A stretch of 12,514 nucleotides of DNA from JBJKPP01 sp046706145 (GTDB taxonomy: Bacteria; Bacteroidota; Ignavibacteria; Ignavibacteriales; Ignavibacteriaceae): positions 1 through 12,514 of the forward strand of contig JBJKPP010000030.1 of the NCBI GenBank assembly GCA_046706145.1, read 5' to 3'. Below the pieces are notes generated by a model, which did no database searches, was not told the DNA's origin, and worked only from the letters and a program-made list of their open reading frames with translations. Every line of letters begins with the position of its first letter. The first letter of the stretch is position 1. The position numbers and the translations under genes are program-made. This document shows positions 1 to 6,839 of this stretch, piece by piece.

Positions 1-620
1 GAATTTATTCTGAGGACAATCTTTCTCCACTGTTTGTAAGCAAGGCAGATTTAGAAATACGAAGAGGAAATGAAAATAAGGCGATCGAAATACTTCTAGA
101 GGGAACTTCTCATTATCCAAACTACGCCCCTGCATTTTTACTTTTAGGCAAAGCTTTTGCACTTATAGGAAGTTATGACCTCTCAGTGGAAAATATTCGA
201 AGAGGAAGCGACTTAATACGTTCTAAGAAGACCTATGATTATTACATTGATGAGATTGAGAAAATAAAAAACAGGAAAGAAATTGCAAAAAAGAAAGAAA
301 CTGTTACAAAAGAGCCTGTTTATTCCGAGGTAGAATCATCCAACAGAGAGCCTTCCTTAGCTCCAAGACCCTTGCCTGTCGATAATAATATTGAAGATCT
401 TGTAAGAGAAATCAGAGAGAGTGCTGCCAGAGAAGTTATTGAAGGAAATGGAGAAAATCACCGGGAAATTATATCTGAAACACTAGCTAAAATTTATGCA
501 TCTCAAGGTGAGATAAATGAAGCTGTTAAGATGTATAAAAAACTAAAGGGTCTTCACCCTGAAAAAGTAGATTATTTTGATAGAAGAATTGATGAACTAA
601 ATACAAATTACACTCTCTAA
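1..620 (+). CDS. TPR-repeat protein, 5'-truncated by the window edge
   Basis: The reading frame that ends at the TAA at 618-620 is open all the way back to base 3, so the start codon lies before the window and about 205 residues are visible. A GTG at 186 is only an internal valine codon: the helices upstream of it are plainly part of the same protein. The visible N-terminal part has two tetratricopeptide-like helix pairs (GNENKAIEILLEG, then APAFLLLGKAFALIGSYD with a following VENIRRG helix). A charged, Lys/Glu-rich linker of about 70 residues follows, and a last TPR-like unit (AKIYASQGEINEAVKMYKKL) closes the protein. TPRs are protein-protein interaction scaffolds. No catalytic motif is visible and the partner is unknown. 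No membrane segment is seen in the visible part. A gap of 143 bases separates it from the next gene, so it probably ends its own transcription unit. Confidence 0.85.
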   Translation, partial: IYSEDNLSPLFVSKADLEIRRGNENKAIEILLEGTSHYPNYAPAFLLLGKAFALIGSYDLSVENIRRGSDLIRSKKTYDYYIDEIEKIKNRKEIAKKKETVTKEPVYSEVESSNREPSLAPRPLPVDNNIEDLVREIRESAAREVIEGNGENHREIISETLAKIYASQGEINEAVKMYKKLKGLHPEKVDYFDRRIDELNTNYTL

Positions 621-663
621 CCCCCCACGATTTTTATACTAATTTTTTAGAATTTATTTCACT

Positions 664-680
664 TCGAAAATCATTTTCGA
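664..680. repeat. Short hairpin-forming dyad after the TPR gene
   Basis: TCGAAAA (664-670) and TTTTCGA (674-680) are perfect reverse complements around a 3-base loop. The stem has only two G:C pairs and no T-run follows it, so it is a weak candidate for a transcription terminator or a regulator site. Its place 44 bases after the TPR stop codon is the main reason to record it. Confidence 0.3.
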
Positions 681-707
681 GATTATCATGTAAAGTACCC
701 TTTGGAG

Positions 708-739
708 TTGTTACAGGATATTTTAAATTGCAGTAACAA
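708..739. promoter_or_regulatory. Inverted repeat upstream of the DNA glycosylase gene
   Basis: TTGTTAC (708-714) and GTAACAA (733-739) form a perfect 7-base dyad with an 18-base spacer, 24 bases before the ATG at 764. The spacing suits either an operator for a dimeric regulator or a leader hairpin. A direct repeat AATTGCA also occurs at 726-732 and 754-760. No convincing -35/-10 or Bacteroidota-type (TTTG/TAnnTTTG) promoter was found beside it, so the role is unproven. Confidence 0.25.
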
Positions 740-763
740 TTTCTATTCAAGATAATTGCACGA

Positions 764-1369
764 ATGAATAAACCCGCGAAATTGGGAAAAGAGTTTTATA
801 CCAGAAATACTATAACTGTAGCTAAGGAACTGCTGGGGAAAATTTTCGTAAAGAAAGAAAATGGAATTTATCTTTCAGGTAAAATAGTCGAAGTAGAAGC
901 TTATGATGGTGCAATAGATGAAGCTGCTCATACTTTTGGTGGAATTACTGAGAGAAATAAGATTATGTTTAAAGACGGCGGTTATCTGTATGTTTATTTT
1001 ACTTATGGAGTACATTTTTGCTGCAATATTGTAACAGACAAGAAGGGAAGAGGCACTGCAATTTTAATTAGAGCCATTGAACCGCTTGAAGGAATTGAAT
1101 ACATGGCAAAAAAAAGATATGGGCGTAAAATAAAAATAGAAAAGGAGAAGCTGAATCTAACTAATGGACCAGGGAAAATATGCCAGGCGTTTAACATTAA
1201 TAGAAAGCACTATGGTGTTAATTTAACCGGAGACAGAATTTTTCTTCTTGAACAGCCAAAATTAAAAAAAAGCGAGATTGCAATATCTCACAGAATAGGA
1301 ATTAAAAAATCTGTTGACTTGCCCTGGCGATTTTATATTAAACATAATCCTTTCGTTTCTAAAAGATGA
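764..1369 (+). CDS. 3-methyladenine DNA glycosylase (AAG/MPG family)
   Basis: Base-excision-repair glycosylase that removes alkylated or deaminated purines (3-methyladenine, hypoxanthine) from DNA. The 201-residue length is usual for bacterial members of this family. The family core VEVEAYDGAIDEAAH lies at about residues 42-56. By alignment with human AAG (E125, Y127, H136), E45 is the water-activating glutamate, Y47 stacks on the flipped base and H56 is the conserved histidine. Further family blocks are LYVYFTYGVHFCCNIV (about 74-89), the RAIEPLEG segment and the LTNGPGKICQAF motif. The ATG at 764 has no clear Shine-Dalgarno; the EFYTRNTITVAKELLG block begins ten residues in, as expected for an intact N-terminus. 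The stop overlaps the next start as ATGA, which suggests cotranscription with the GT9 gene, although the functions are unrelated. The family assignment is firm; the substrate range is inferred. Confidence 0.95.
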   Translation: MNKPAKLGKEFYTRNTITVAKELLGKIFVKKENGIYLSGKIVEVEAYDGAIDEAAHTFGGITERNKIMFKDGGYLYVYFTYGVHFCCNIVTDKKGRGTAILIRAIEPLEGIEYMAKKRYGRKIKIEKEKLNLTNGPGKICQAFNINRKHYGVNLTGDRIFLLEQPKLKKSEIAISHRIGIKKSVDLPWRFYIKHNPFVSKR

Positions 1370-2418
1370 TTAATCCCAAGAATATTTTAATTGTTAGAAC
1401 TGATAGAATTGGTGACGTTGTTCTTTCCCTGCCGCTTGCCGGATTAATCAAAAAGCGCTACCCACAATGTAAAGTATCATTTCTTGTTAGGAACTATACA
1501 AAAGATATCTTGTTTAACCATCCTTCAATTGATAATGTAATTATTCTAAATGAAGATAATAACAAAATTTTGCTTGGTGAAAATATTAAACATCTTAAAA
1601 ATTTCAATTTTGATTCCAGCATTGTTGTTTACCCCACATTTTGGATAGCTTACCTTACTTTTTTAAGCGGTATTCCTAAAAGAATAGGAACCGGCTATAG
1701 ATGGTATTCCTTTCTGTTTAATACCAAAATTTATGTGCATAGAAAATATGCCGAGAAACACGAACTTGAATTTAATGTTGATTTGTTAAAGCCTTTGGGA
1801 ATAAATGAACAGGTAAACGAACACTATGTACAATATAATATCCAGGTAAATCCTAATAGTGAGCAAAAAATAAAAGAAATATTAAAAGAAACTGGCATAA
1901 ATAGTGATGATTTTATAGCAATTTTCCATCCAGGTAGTGGTGGAAGTTCGGTTGATTTACCAGTTGAAAAATTTAAGAAAATAATTGATCTAATTTCTAA
2001 AAATGACAAAATAAAAATTTTATTGACTGGCAGTAAAGAAGAAACCAAAATTTGTGAAATGTTAAAAGTGAATGAAAAAATAAAAAGTTTGGCGGGTGAG
2101 CTTAATCTTTCTGAGGTTATTGCTTTAATAAATATGTCGAATATCTTTGTATCGAATTCGACAGGCCCGTTACATATCGCAGCGGCTCTGGGAAAAAATA
2201 CTGTAGGATTTTATCCGCGTATTTTAGCATGCTCAGGAAAAAGATGGGGGCCTTACACAAATAAGAAAAAAATTTTTGAACCAAGCATAAATTGTGAAAA
2301 CTGTACAAGAGAACAATGCAACAGACTTGACTGCATGAACTCAATCGACCCGGGTGAAGTTGCCGGAGAAATAGATAGAGTGTTCGATCTCACATTTAAC
2401 AAACGGAGCAGTTCTTAA
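1366..2418 (+). CDS. Glycosyltransferase family 9 (heptosyltransferase-like)
   Basis: Cytoplasmic, GT-B-fold transferase related to WaaC/WaaF, which add ADP-activated heptose to lipopolysaccharide core. The N-terminal domain opens with ILIVRTDRIGDVVLSLPL; D13 sits where the catalytic aspartate of WaaC lies. The C-terminal nucleotide-sugar domain has HPG at 188-190, ILLTGSKEE at about 219-226, and STGPLHIAAALG at about 265-276. In WaaC-type enzymes the residue before TG is an aspartate; here it is serine (S265). Near the C-terminus four cysteines at 310, 313, 318 and 323 form a C-x2-C-x4-C-x4-C pattern. The ATG overlaps the stop of the glycosylase gene by four bases, and the DUF3108 gene starts at the very next base after this stop. 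The likely role is surface glycan or LPS core assembly. Family is firm; the sugar and acceptor cannot be read from the sequence. Confidence 0.92.
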   Translation: MINPKNILIVRTDRIGDVVLSLPLAGLIKKRYPQCKVSFLVRNYTKDILFNHPSIDNVIILNEDNNKILLGENIKHLKNFNFDSSIVVYPTFWIAYLTFLSGIPKRIGTGYRWYSFLFNTKIYVHRKYAEKHELEFNVDLLKPLGINEQVNEHYVQYNIQVNPNSEQKIKEILKETGINSDDFIAIFHPGSGGSSVDLPVEKFKKIIDLISKNDKIKILLTGSKEETKICEMLKVNEKIKSLAGELNLSEVIALINMSNIFVSNSTGPLHIAAALGKNTVGFYPRILACSGKRWGPYTNKKKIFEPSINCENCTREQCNRLDCMNSIDPGEVAGEIDRVFDLTFNKRSSS

Positions 2419-3210
2419 ATGCTTAAAAAATTCTTTCCCATATTTCTTATTCTCACATTACCATTCTCACTATTTGGCCAAAGCAAAGATAAGAAGGATG
2501 AATTTAGGACTATAGATAATGATGCGTTTAAGGTGGGAGAAAAATTAGTTTATGATGTTAAATATGGTTTTGTAACTGCCGGTATAGCAGAATTCCAAAT
2601 ACCAAACATTGTAAAGATTTCCGGGAGAGAAGCATATCATATAACTTTTCAAGTCAATTCAATGCCGAGCTTCGACTGGATATATAAAGTGCGTGACAAG
2701 TATGAAACTTACCTGGATGTTAAAGGAATTTTCCCGTGGAGATTTGAACAGCATGTAAGAGAAGGTGGATATAAAAGAGACTATGCCGCTTTTTTTGACC
2801 AGAGAAGAAACATAGCTCAAACTGCCGATGGACAATATAAAGTACCAAAATATGTTAACGATATTGTCTCTGCGCTCTATTATGTGAGGACAATGGACCT
2901 GTCAGGCTTAAAGCCGGGTGATTTAATTCATCTTCATAATTTCTATAATGGAAAAGTTTATAACTTAGATGTAAAATATCTGGGAAAAGACCAGGCCAAA
3001 GTTCCGGCTGGAAAGTTCAATTGTATTGTTATTGAACCGTTAGTTCAGCAAGGTGGGCTTTTCAAAAGTGAAGGCAGTATTACAGTCTGGCTAACAGATG
3101 ACAAATTAAAAATTCCTGTAAAAGTAAAAACTAAAGTCGTAATTGGTTCCATTGATGGAGATTTAGTCAGCTACCAAAACTTAGCTGGTGAACCTGCATT
3201 GGTAAAATAA
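2419..3210 (+). CDS. Secreted DUF3108 family protein
   Basis: This 263-residue protein begins with a signal peptide (MLKKFFPIFLILTLPFSLFG, cleavage likely near residues 20-21), so it is exported, probably to the periplasm. The mature part matches the DUF3108 family: FKVGEKLVYDVKYGFVTAG near the start, a KVRDKYETYLD segment, FPWRFEQHVREGGY, the YVNDIVSALYYVRT helix, and the C-terminal strands with VPAGKFNCIVIEP and ITVWLTDD. Family members are beta-rich envelope proteins without a settled biochemical function. The start codon abuts the GT9 stop with no base between them; GGAG at 2405-2408, ten bases upstream, is a good Shine-Dalgarno site lying inside the GT9 gene. Pairing with a glycosyltransferase suggests an envelope role, but that is only context. 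It ends the first visible operon. Confidence 0.88.
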   Translation: MLKKFFPIFLILTLPFSLFGQSKDKKDEFRTIDNDAFKVGEKLVYDVKYGFVTAGIAEFQIPNIVKISGREAYHITFQVNSMPSFDWIYKVRDKYETYLDVKGIFPWRFEQHVREGGYKRDYAAFFDQRRNIAQTADGQYKVPKYVNDIVSALYYVRTMDLSGLKPGDLIHLHNFYNGKVYNLDVKYLGKDQAKVPAGKFNCIVIEPLVQQGGLFKSEGSITVWLTDDKLKIPVKVKTKVVIGSIDGDLVSYQNLAGEPALVK

Positions 3211-3230
3211 TATCTTATATTATCTTGCTC

Positions 3231-3272
3231 ACTGCTTACTAAATACTGTCGACTGTAAACTGCAATCAGTAA
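3231..3272. repeat. Degenerate in-phase 7-base tandem repeat
   Basis: Five consecutive heptamers start with ACT at exact 7-base intervals: ACTGCTT (3231), ACTAAAT (3238), ACTGTCG (3245), ACTGTAA (3252) and ACTGCAA (3259). Four of the five begin ACTG. The next unit, TCAGTAA (3266), is a diverged continuation. The array lies 20 bases after the DUF3108 stop in a gap without genes. It looks like an eroded short tandem repeat of the consensus ACTGNNN. No function can be read from it. Confidence 0.6.
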
Positions 3273-3336
3273 TCAATTAGAACATATTCCATTGTCCATA
3301 TCCCTCATACATATCCTTTTTGTCTCTTAAGCGTGT

Positions 3337-3365
3337 TTTGAGTAACTTTTAAAGTTATAAAATTG
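3337..3365 (+). promoter_or_regulatory. Possible Bacteroidota-type promoter with palindrome, upstream of the CPBP gene
   Basis: TTTG at 3337-3340 and TAAAATTG at 3358-3365 (one mismatch to TAnnTTTG) are 17 bases apart, resembling the -33/-7 promoter of Bacteroidota. Between them lies the perfect odd palindrome TAACTTTTAAAGTTA (3343-3357), which could be an operator. The gap of 165 bases before the ATG at 3376 is the longest without a gene in the window and is a natural place for an operon promoter. This is motif matching by eye in AT-rich DNA, so chance matches are likely. Confidence 0.3.
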
Positions 3366-3375
3366 TTTAAACACT

Positions 3376-4332
3376 ATGGAAGAAAACAGCAATAATCCAC
3401 AGGAAGAGAAGAATTTCCCGGAACATAAACATGATAATAATGACGGTATAAATCCGGTTATTAATCCTATTCTTGCTGGCATAATTGGATTATTTGGAGG
3501 ATTTATTTTATACCAATTTGTCGGTGGAACTCTTCTACTGCTGGTTTTTGGATTAGATATTAAAAATGCTCCTCCTGATTTGTATAGGCTAATGACTGCA
3601 GCCTCGCAAATTCTATTTATACTTCTTCCTGCTTTATTGTTTTCAAAATGGTTTTACATCGACGTTGGAAAAATTATAAGGATTAGGATTCCGTCATGGC
3701 AGGAAATAGGATTGTTTGTGGTAGGTATAATAATTCTCACCTCGTTACTTCAGAATTTTCTATATATTCAAAATTATTTGCTGGACAGTCTTGCGAAGAC
3801 CTCACCTTTTGTTCATTCTGTAAAGTCCGCTCTTGATTCTTTTGATAAGCTAGTAGAAGATACTTATGTAGATCTTTTAAAGCCAAGTAATTTCGCTGAC
3901 ATGCTTCTAATTATTATAGTTGTTTCGGTAGTCCCTGCTTTTTGTGAGGAATCACTGTTCCGGGGATTTATACAAAGAAGTTTTGAGATGAAGATGAAGC
4001 CATTCTGGGCGGCCTTGATAACAGCGATTTTTTTCGGGTTGTATCATGTTAATCCTTATTCCTTAATTCCTCTAATTTGTCTCGGATTGTTTTTTGGCTT
4101 TGCAGCTTACTCCAGTGAGACAATAATACTGCCAATTATTCTTCATTTTCTAAATAATTTTGCCGCTGTTATTTTATATTTCATTTTTGGTAATGATGAA
4201 TTAATTAATAATCCGACAGTTTCTAAACTCGATTTGGTTCCTACAATTGAAGCTTTTGTAGGGTTATCGATACTCTTTTTTATTCTTATATTCTTTATAA
4301 AAAAATATTATTCAAAAATAAAAAATGCATAG
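3376..4332 (+). CDS. CPBP family intramembrane metalloprotease (CAAX/Abi type)
   Basis: Polytopic inner-membrane protein of 318 residues carrying the three CPBP glutamyl-protease motifs: EESLFRGF (E191, E192, R196), FFGLYH (F220, H224) and HFLNN (H257, N261). In the Rce1/CPBP family these residues form the intramembrane active site, so this copy looks catalytically competent. The first 28 residues are hydrophilic, rich in Asn, Glu and His, and presumably cytoplasmic. Hydrophobic segments follow at about 31-60, 73-90, 110-130, 174-190, 209-225, 228-245, 250-270 and 291-309. A soluble loop at about 135-172 separates the early helices from the catalytic core. Bacterial homologues process membrane peptides or are linked to bacteriocin immunity; the substrate here is unknown. 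It is probably the first gene of a unit running through the zinc-ribbon protein, CdsA and RimO: its TAG stop overlaps the next ribosome-binding site. Confidence 0.92.
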   Translation: MEENSNNPQEEKNFPEHKHDNNDGINPVINPILAGIIGLFGGFILYQFVGGTLLLLVFGLDIKNAPPDLYRLMTAASQILFILLPALLFSKWFYIDVGKIIRIRIPSWQEIGLFVVGIIILTSLLQNFLYIQNYLLDSLAKTSPFVHSVKSALDSFDKLVEDTYVDLLKPSNFADMLLIIIVVSVVPAFCEESLFRGFIQRSFEMKMKPFWAALITAIFFGLYHVNPYSLIPLICLGLFFGFAAYSSETIILPIILHFLNNFAAVILYFIFGNDELINNPTVSKLDLVPTIEAFVGLSILFFILIFFIKKYYSKIKNA

Positions 4333-4336
4333 GAGG
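4331..4336 (+). promoter_or_regulatory. Perfect Shine-Dalgarno site overlapping the CPBP stop codon
   Basis: AGGAGG stands four bases before the ATG at 4341, and its first two bases belong to the TAG stop (4330-4332) of the protease gene. It is the strongest ribosome-binding site in the window; several other genes here have none. It should give efficient, possibly coupled, translation of the zinc-ribbon protein. Confidence 0.75.
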
Positions 4337-4340
4337 CTAT

Positions 4341-4709
4341 ATGCCTATTTGCCCGAATTGTGACTACGAATATGTTGAAGGCGTGACTTACTGTCCCGAT
4401 TGCGGAGTTCCTTTAGTTGACGATGATAAAATTACAAAACCAGAGGAATGGACCGAAAAAAATTGGGAGATTGTTTATGTCTCAGGTTTAGATTATGAAG
4501 TTGAGATGTTTAGGGATAATTTGGAAGGAGCAGGAATTCCGGCTGCAATTCTTTCTCAAACAGATAGCAATTTTCCAACTCCCGGAGACCTTTCAGTTGT
4601 TAAGCTTCTAGTACATAAGGAAGATGTTCCCGCTGCGCTTGAATTTATACAAAAAGTAAAAAGTGAATCTTCGGAAGAAGATTCCGAGACCGATGATGGC
4701 GCTCAGTAA
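4341..4709 (+). CDS. Zinc-ribbon protein with DUF2007-like domain
   Basis: This 122-residue soluble protein has two parts. Residues 4-21 form a zinc ribbon with CPNC and CPDCG knuckles (C4, C7, C18, C21), expected to bind one zinc ion. Residues about 42-107 (WEIVYVSGLDYEVEMFRDNL, GIPAAILSQ, SVVKLLVHKEDVPAALEFI) match the DUF2007 fold, a small alpha/beta domain described as a putative signal-transducing domain and related to GlnB-like folds. The tail is acidic (Ser/Glu/Asp-rich). No enzyme motif is visible; it may be a small regulatory or adaptor protein. It starts behind a perfect AGGAGG site and its 3' end overlaps the CdsA gene, so it is likely coexpressed with the protease and CdsA. Domain call is good; role unknown. 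Confidence 0.85.
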   Translation: MPICPNCDYEYVEGVTYCPDCGVPLVDDDKITKPEEWTEKNWEIVYVSGLDYEVEMFRDNLEGAGIPAAILSQTDSNFPTPGDLSVVKLLVHKEDVPAALEFIQKVKSESSEEDSETDDGAQ

Positions 4710-5520
4710 CCATCAAATAAGAATTCTGGTTGCTGTAATTGCTATTCCAGTCATTCTTGCAGCTAGTTACTTGGGAGAATGGTATTTTTTCTTTTTTGTG
4801 CTAATAATTTCACTCACTTCTTTTTACGAGTTTTGCTCAATTTCAAAATCAAAAGGCACACATCCAAATTTATTCCTGGGTTCTCTCGGCGTTATATTTC
4901 TTTTGTTTAATCAATATAGAACATGGATGAGCACAATAAATTTTATAATCTTATACGTTGTGTTGCTTCTTTTGGTTGAACTTTTTAGGAATAAAAATTC
5001 TGCTTTATTAAATCTTGGAATTACAATTCTCGGCGTTTTTTATCTAGGACTATTCGGAAGCACAATAATTGGAATCAGGGAATTTTATCCTGACCTGCCG
5101 GGGCTGTACAACCGTGGCGGATATTTAATTATTTCTATGTTAGCCTCTATCTGGATTTGTGACTCGGCTGCATTTTGGGCTGGGTCTAGCTTAGGAAAAC
5201 ATAAACTTTTTCCGCGTGTAAGTCCAAATAAAAGTTGGGAAGGTGCAATTGCCGGATTTATTTTTGCCGTAGTCGCAATGATTATTGCCAGAGCCACAAT
5301 ATTAAATTTTCTAGAATTGAGGGATGCAGTTCATATTGGTATAATCATAGGGATATTTGGGCAAGCAGGTGATTTGATAGAATCTATGCTAAAAAGAGAC
5401 GCCGCTGTTAAAGATTCATCCGGACTAATTCCAGGTCATGGTGGAATGTTTGACAGGTTCGATTCATTTTTCTTTTCCGCTCCGATAATTTTCTTATATC
5501 TTACTTACATTGGGCGATGA
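4696..5520 (+). CDS. cdsA: Phosphatidate cytidylyltransferase (CDP-diglyceride synthase)
   Basis: Integral membrane enzyme that makes CDP-diacylglycerol from phosphatidate and CTP, the branch point for bacterial phospholipid synthesis. The family signature is complete near the C-terminus: SMLKRDAAVKDSSGLIPGHG followed by GMFDRFDS, about residues 230-257 from this start. The preceding conserved block, CDSAAFWAGSSLGKHKLFP and SPNKSWEG, is also intact. Around seven or eight hydrophobic segments are present. The start is ambiguous: ATGs at 4663, 4693 and 4696 are in frame. I prefer 4696 (or 4693) because MALSNHQIRILVAVIAIP looks like a typical CdsA N-terminus, a GAG lies seven bases upstream, and 4663 would enlarge the overlap with the previous gene to 47 bases. 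The stop overlaps the rimO start as ATGA. Identity is firm. Confidence 0.94.
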   Translation: MALSNHQIRILVAVIAIPVILAASYLGEWYFFFFVLIISLTSFYEFCSISKSKGTHPNLFLGSLGVIFLLFNQYRTWMSTINFIILYVVLLLLVELFRNKNSALLNLGITILGVFYLGLFGSTIIGIREFYPDLPGLYNRGGYLIISMLASIWICDSAAFWAGSSLGKHKLFPRVSPNKSWEGAIAGFIFAVVAMIIARATILNFLELRDAVHIGIIIGIFGQAGDLIESMLKRDAAVKDSSGLIPGHGGMFDRFDSFFFSAPIIFLYLTYIGR

Positions 5521-6824
5521 CTACCAATAATAAACATAAAGAAAAGATTAGCGTAATTACATTAGGCTGTTCTAAAAACACAGTTGATTCGGAAAGACTT
5601 TTGAATCAATTGAAGGTAAATGATTTTGACTTAAAACAAAATCCCAATGATGCAGATACAGTTATAATCAACACCTGCGGATTTATAGAAGCGGCCAAAG
5701 AAGAATCAATTAATACAATATTAAATGCAATATCACTTAAAAATCAAGGAAAACTTAAAGAAGTAATTGTTGCAGGATGTTTGTCAGAACGTTATAAAAA
5801 AGATTTGGAGCAAGAAATACCGGAAGTAGATGTTTTTTTCGGAACCGAAAAATATGAAGATATTCTCAATCACTTAGGTGGAAAGCTAAAATATAATTTG
5901 TTAGGGGAAAGACTTTTAACTAGTCCGTCTTCTACAGCTTATCTTAAAATTTCAGAAGGGTGCGATCATCCGTGCTCATTTTGTGCAATCCCTTTGATGA
6001 GAGGAAAACATCACTCAAAGCCTAAAGAGGAGTTAATAAGAGAAGCAGAATTTTTAGCACTAAATAATACAAAAGAATTAGTGATTATAGCACAAGATAC
6101 AACTGATTACGGCAAGGATTTAAACGGCATGAGTGTTACAGCAGAACTTCTGAATGATTTGAGCATGATTGAAGGAATAGAATGGATAAGATTAATGTAT
6201 GCTTATCCTTCAAAATTTCAAGATGAACTTATAAGCACCATTGCAAACAACCCTAAGATTTGCAATTATATTGATATCCCGCTTCAGCACATTTCCGATA
6301 GTTTATTGAAATCAATGAGAAGAGGAGTTACTTCAAAAAGAACAAGAGAATTAATAAATAAATTAAAAGAAAATATTCCTGATGTAACTATTAGAACTAC
6401 TTTCATAGTTGGTTATCCCGGGGAAACGGAAGAAAATTTTAATGAGCTGTGCGAATTTGTTAAAGAAATTGAGTTTGACCGTTTTGGTGTCTTCACATTT
6501 TCTCCTGAAGAAAATACAGCAAGCTATATTTTAGGAGATCCTATACCTGCAAAAATAAAAGAGGAGAGAAAAGATATACTTATGTCGCTGCAGCAGGATA
6601 TATCACTTCAAAAAAATCAAAGTTTTGTAGGAAAAGATCTGAAGGTATTAATAGATAATGTTGAAGGAAGTCACTATATTGGAAGATCATATCGTGATGC
6701 GCCGGAGGTTGACGGAGAAGTTTTAGTTAAAAGTGATACTAACAACATCGAGATTGGTAAATTTTATAATGTGTACATAAATGACTTTGACGAATATGAT
6801 CTTTTCGGTACATTAAAAAAATGA
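5517..6824 (+). CDS. rimO: Ribosomal protein S12 methylthiotransferase RimO
   Basis: Radical-SAM enzyme that adds a methylthio group to the conserved aspartate of ribosomal protein S12. The 435-residue protein has the full three-part architecture. The N-terminal MTTase domain has the three cluster-binding cysteines C18 (LGCSKN), C54 (NTCGF) and C88 (AGCLSER). The radical-SAM domain has C149-x3-C153-x2-C156 in EGCDHPCSFCAIPLMRGKHH. The C-terminal TRAM domain starts near residue 370 and carries the GRSYRDAPEVDGEV block. That block and the VDSERLL and FIEAAKEES segments favour RimO over the tRNA enzymes MiaB and MtaB. The ATG overlaps the cdsA stop by four bases, a typical translationally coupled pair. 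Nothing is missing or odd. Confidence 0.96.
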   Translation: MTTNNKHKEKISVITLGCSKNTVDSERLLNQLKVNDFDLKQNPNDADTVIINTCGFIEAAKEESINTILNAISLKNQGKLKEVIVAGCLSERYKKDLEQEIPEVDVFFGTEKYEDILNHLGGKLKYNLLGERLLTSPSSTAYLKISEGCDHPCSFCAIPLMRGKHHSKPKEELIREAEFLALNNTKELVIIAQDTTDYGKDLNGMSVTAELLNDLSMIEGIEWIRLMYAYPSKFQDELISTIANNPKICNYIDIPLQHISDSLLKSMRRGVTSKRTRELINKLKENIPDVTIRTTFIVGYPGETEENFNELCEFVKEIEFDRFGVFTFSPEENTASYILGDPIPAKIKEERKDILMSLQQDISLQKNQSFVGKDLKVLIDNVEGSHYIGRSYRDAPEVDGEVLVKSDTNNIEIGKFYNVYINDFDEYDLFGTLKK

Positions 6825-6839
6825 GAGTTAGTATAGACT

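Noticed and set aside
1003..1197. Minus-strand open frame opposite the DNA glycosylase gene
   Set aside because: It lies wholly inside a well-identified gene in the opposite strand, has no recognisable motif and no ribosome-binding site.
2117..2344. Minus-strand open frame opposite the GT9 gene, with another at 1824-2048
   Set aside because: Composition is that of antisense to a conserved coding region; no family features and both are nested in a firm gene.
3231..3272. Heptad repeat considered as a CRISPR array
   Set aside because: Units are 7 bases with no separate spacers of 25-40 bases and no cas genes are nearby.
3376..4332. CPBP/Abi protease considered as phage abortive-infection or bacteriocin-immunity gene
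   Set aside because: No phage, bacteriocin or other defence gene is nearby; the context is lipid synthesis and housekeeping.
4663..4695. Upstream ATG that would add 11 residues to CdsA
   Set aside because: No Shine-Dalgarno, a longer overlap with the previous gene, and extra basic residues not expected before the typical CdsA N-terminus.
5085..5297. Minus-strand open frame opposite cdsA
   Set aside because: Antisense shadow of the conserved CdsA block; no independent coding evidence.
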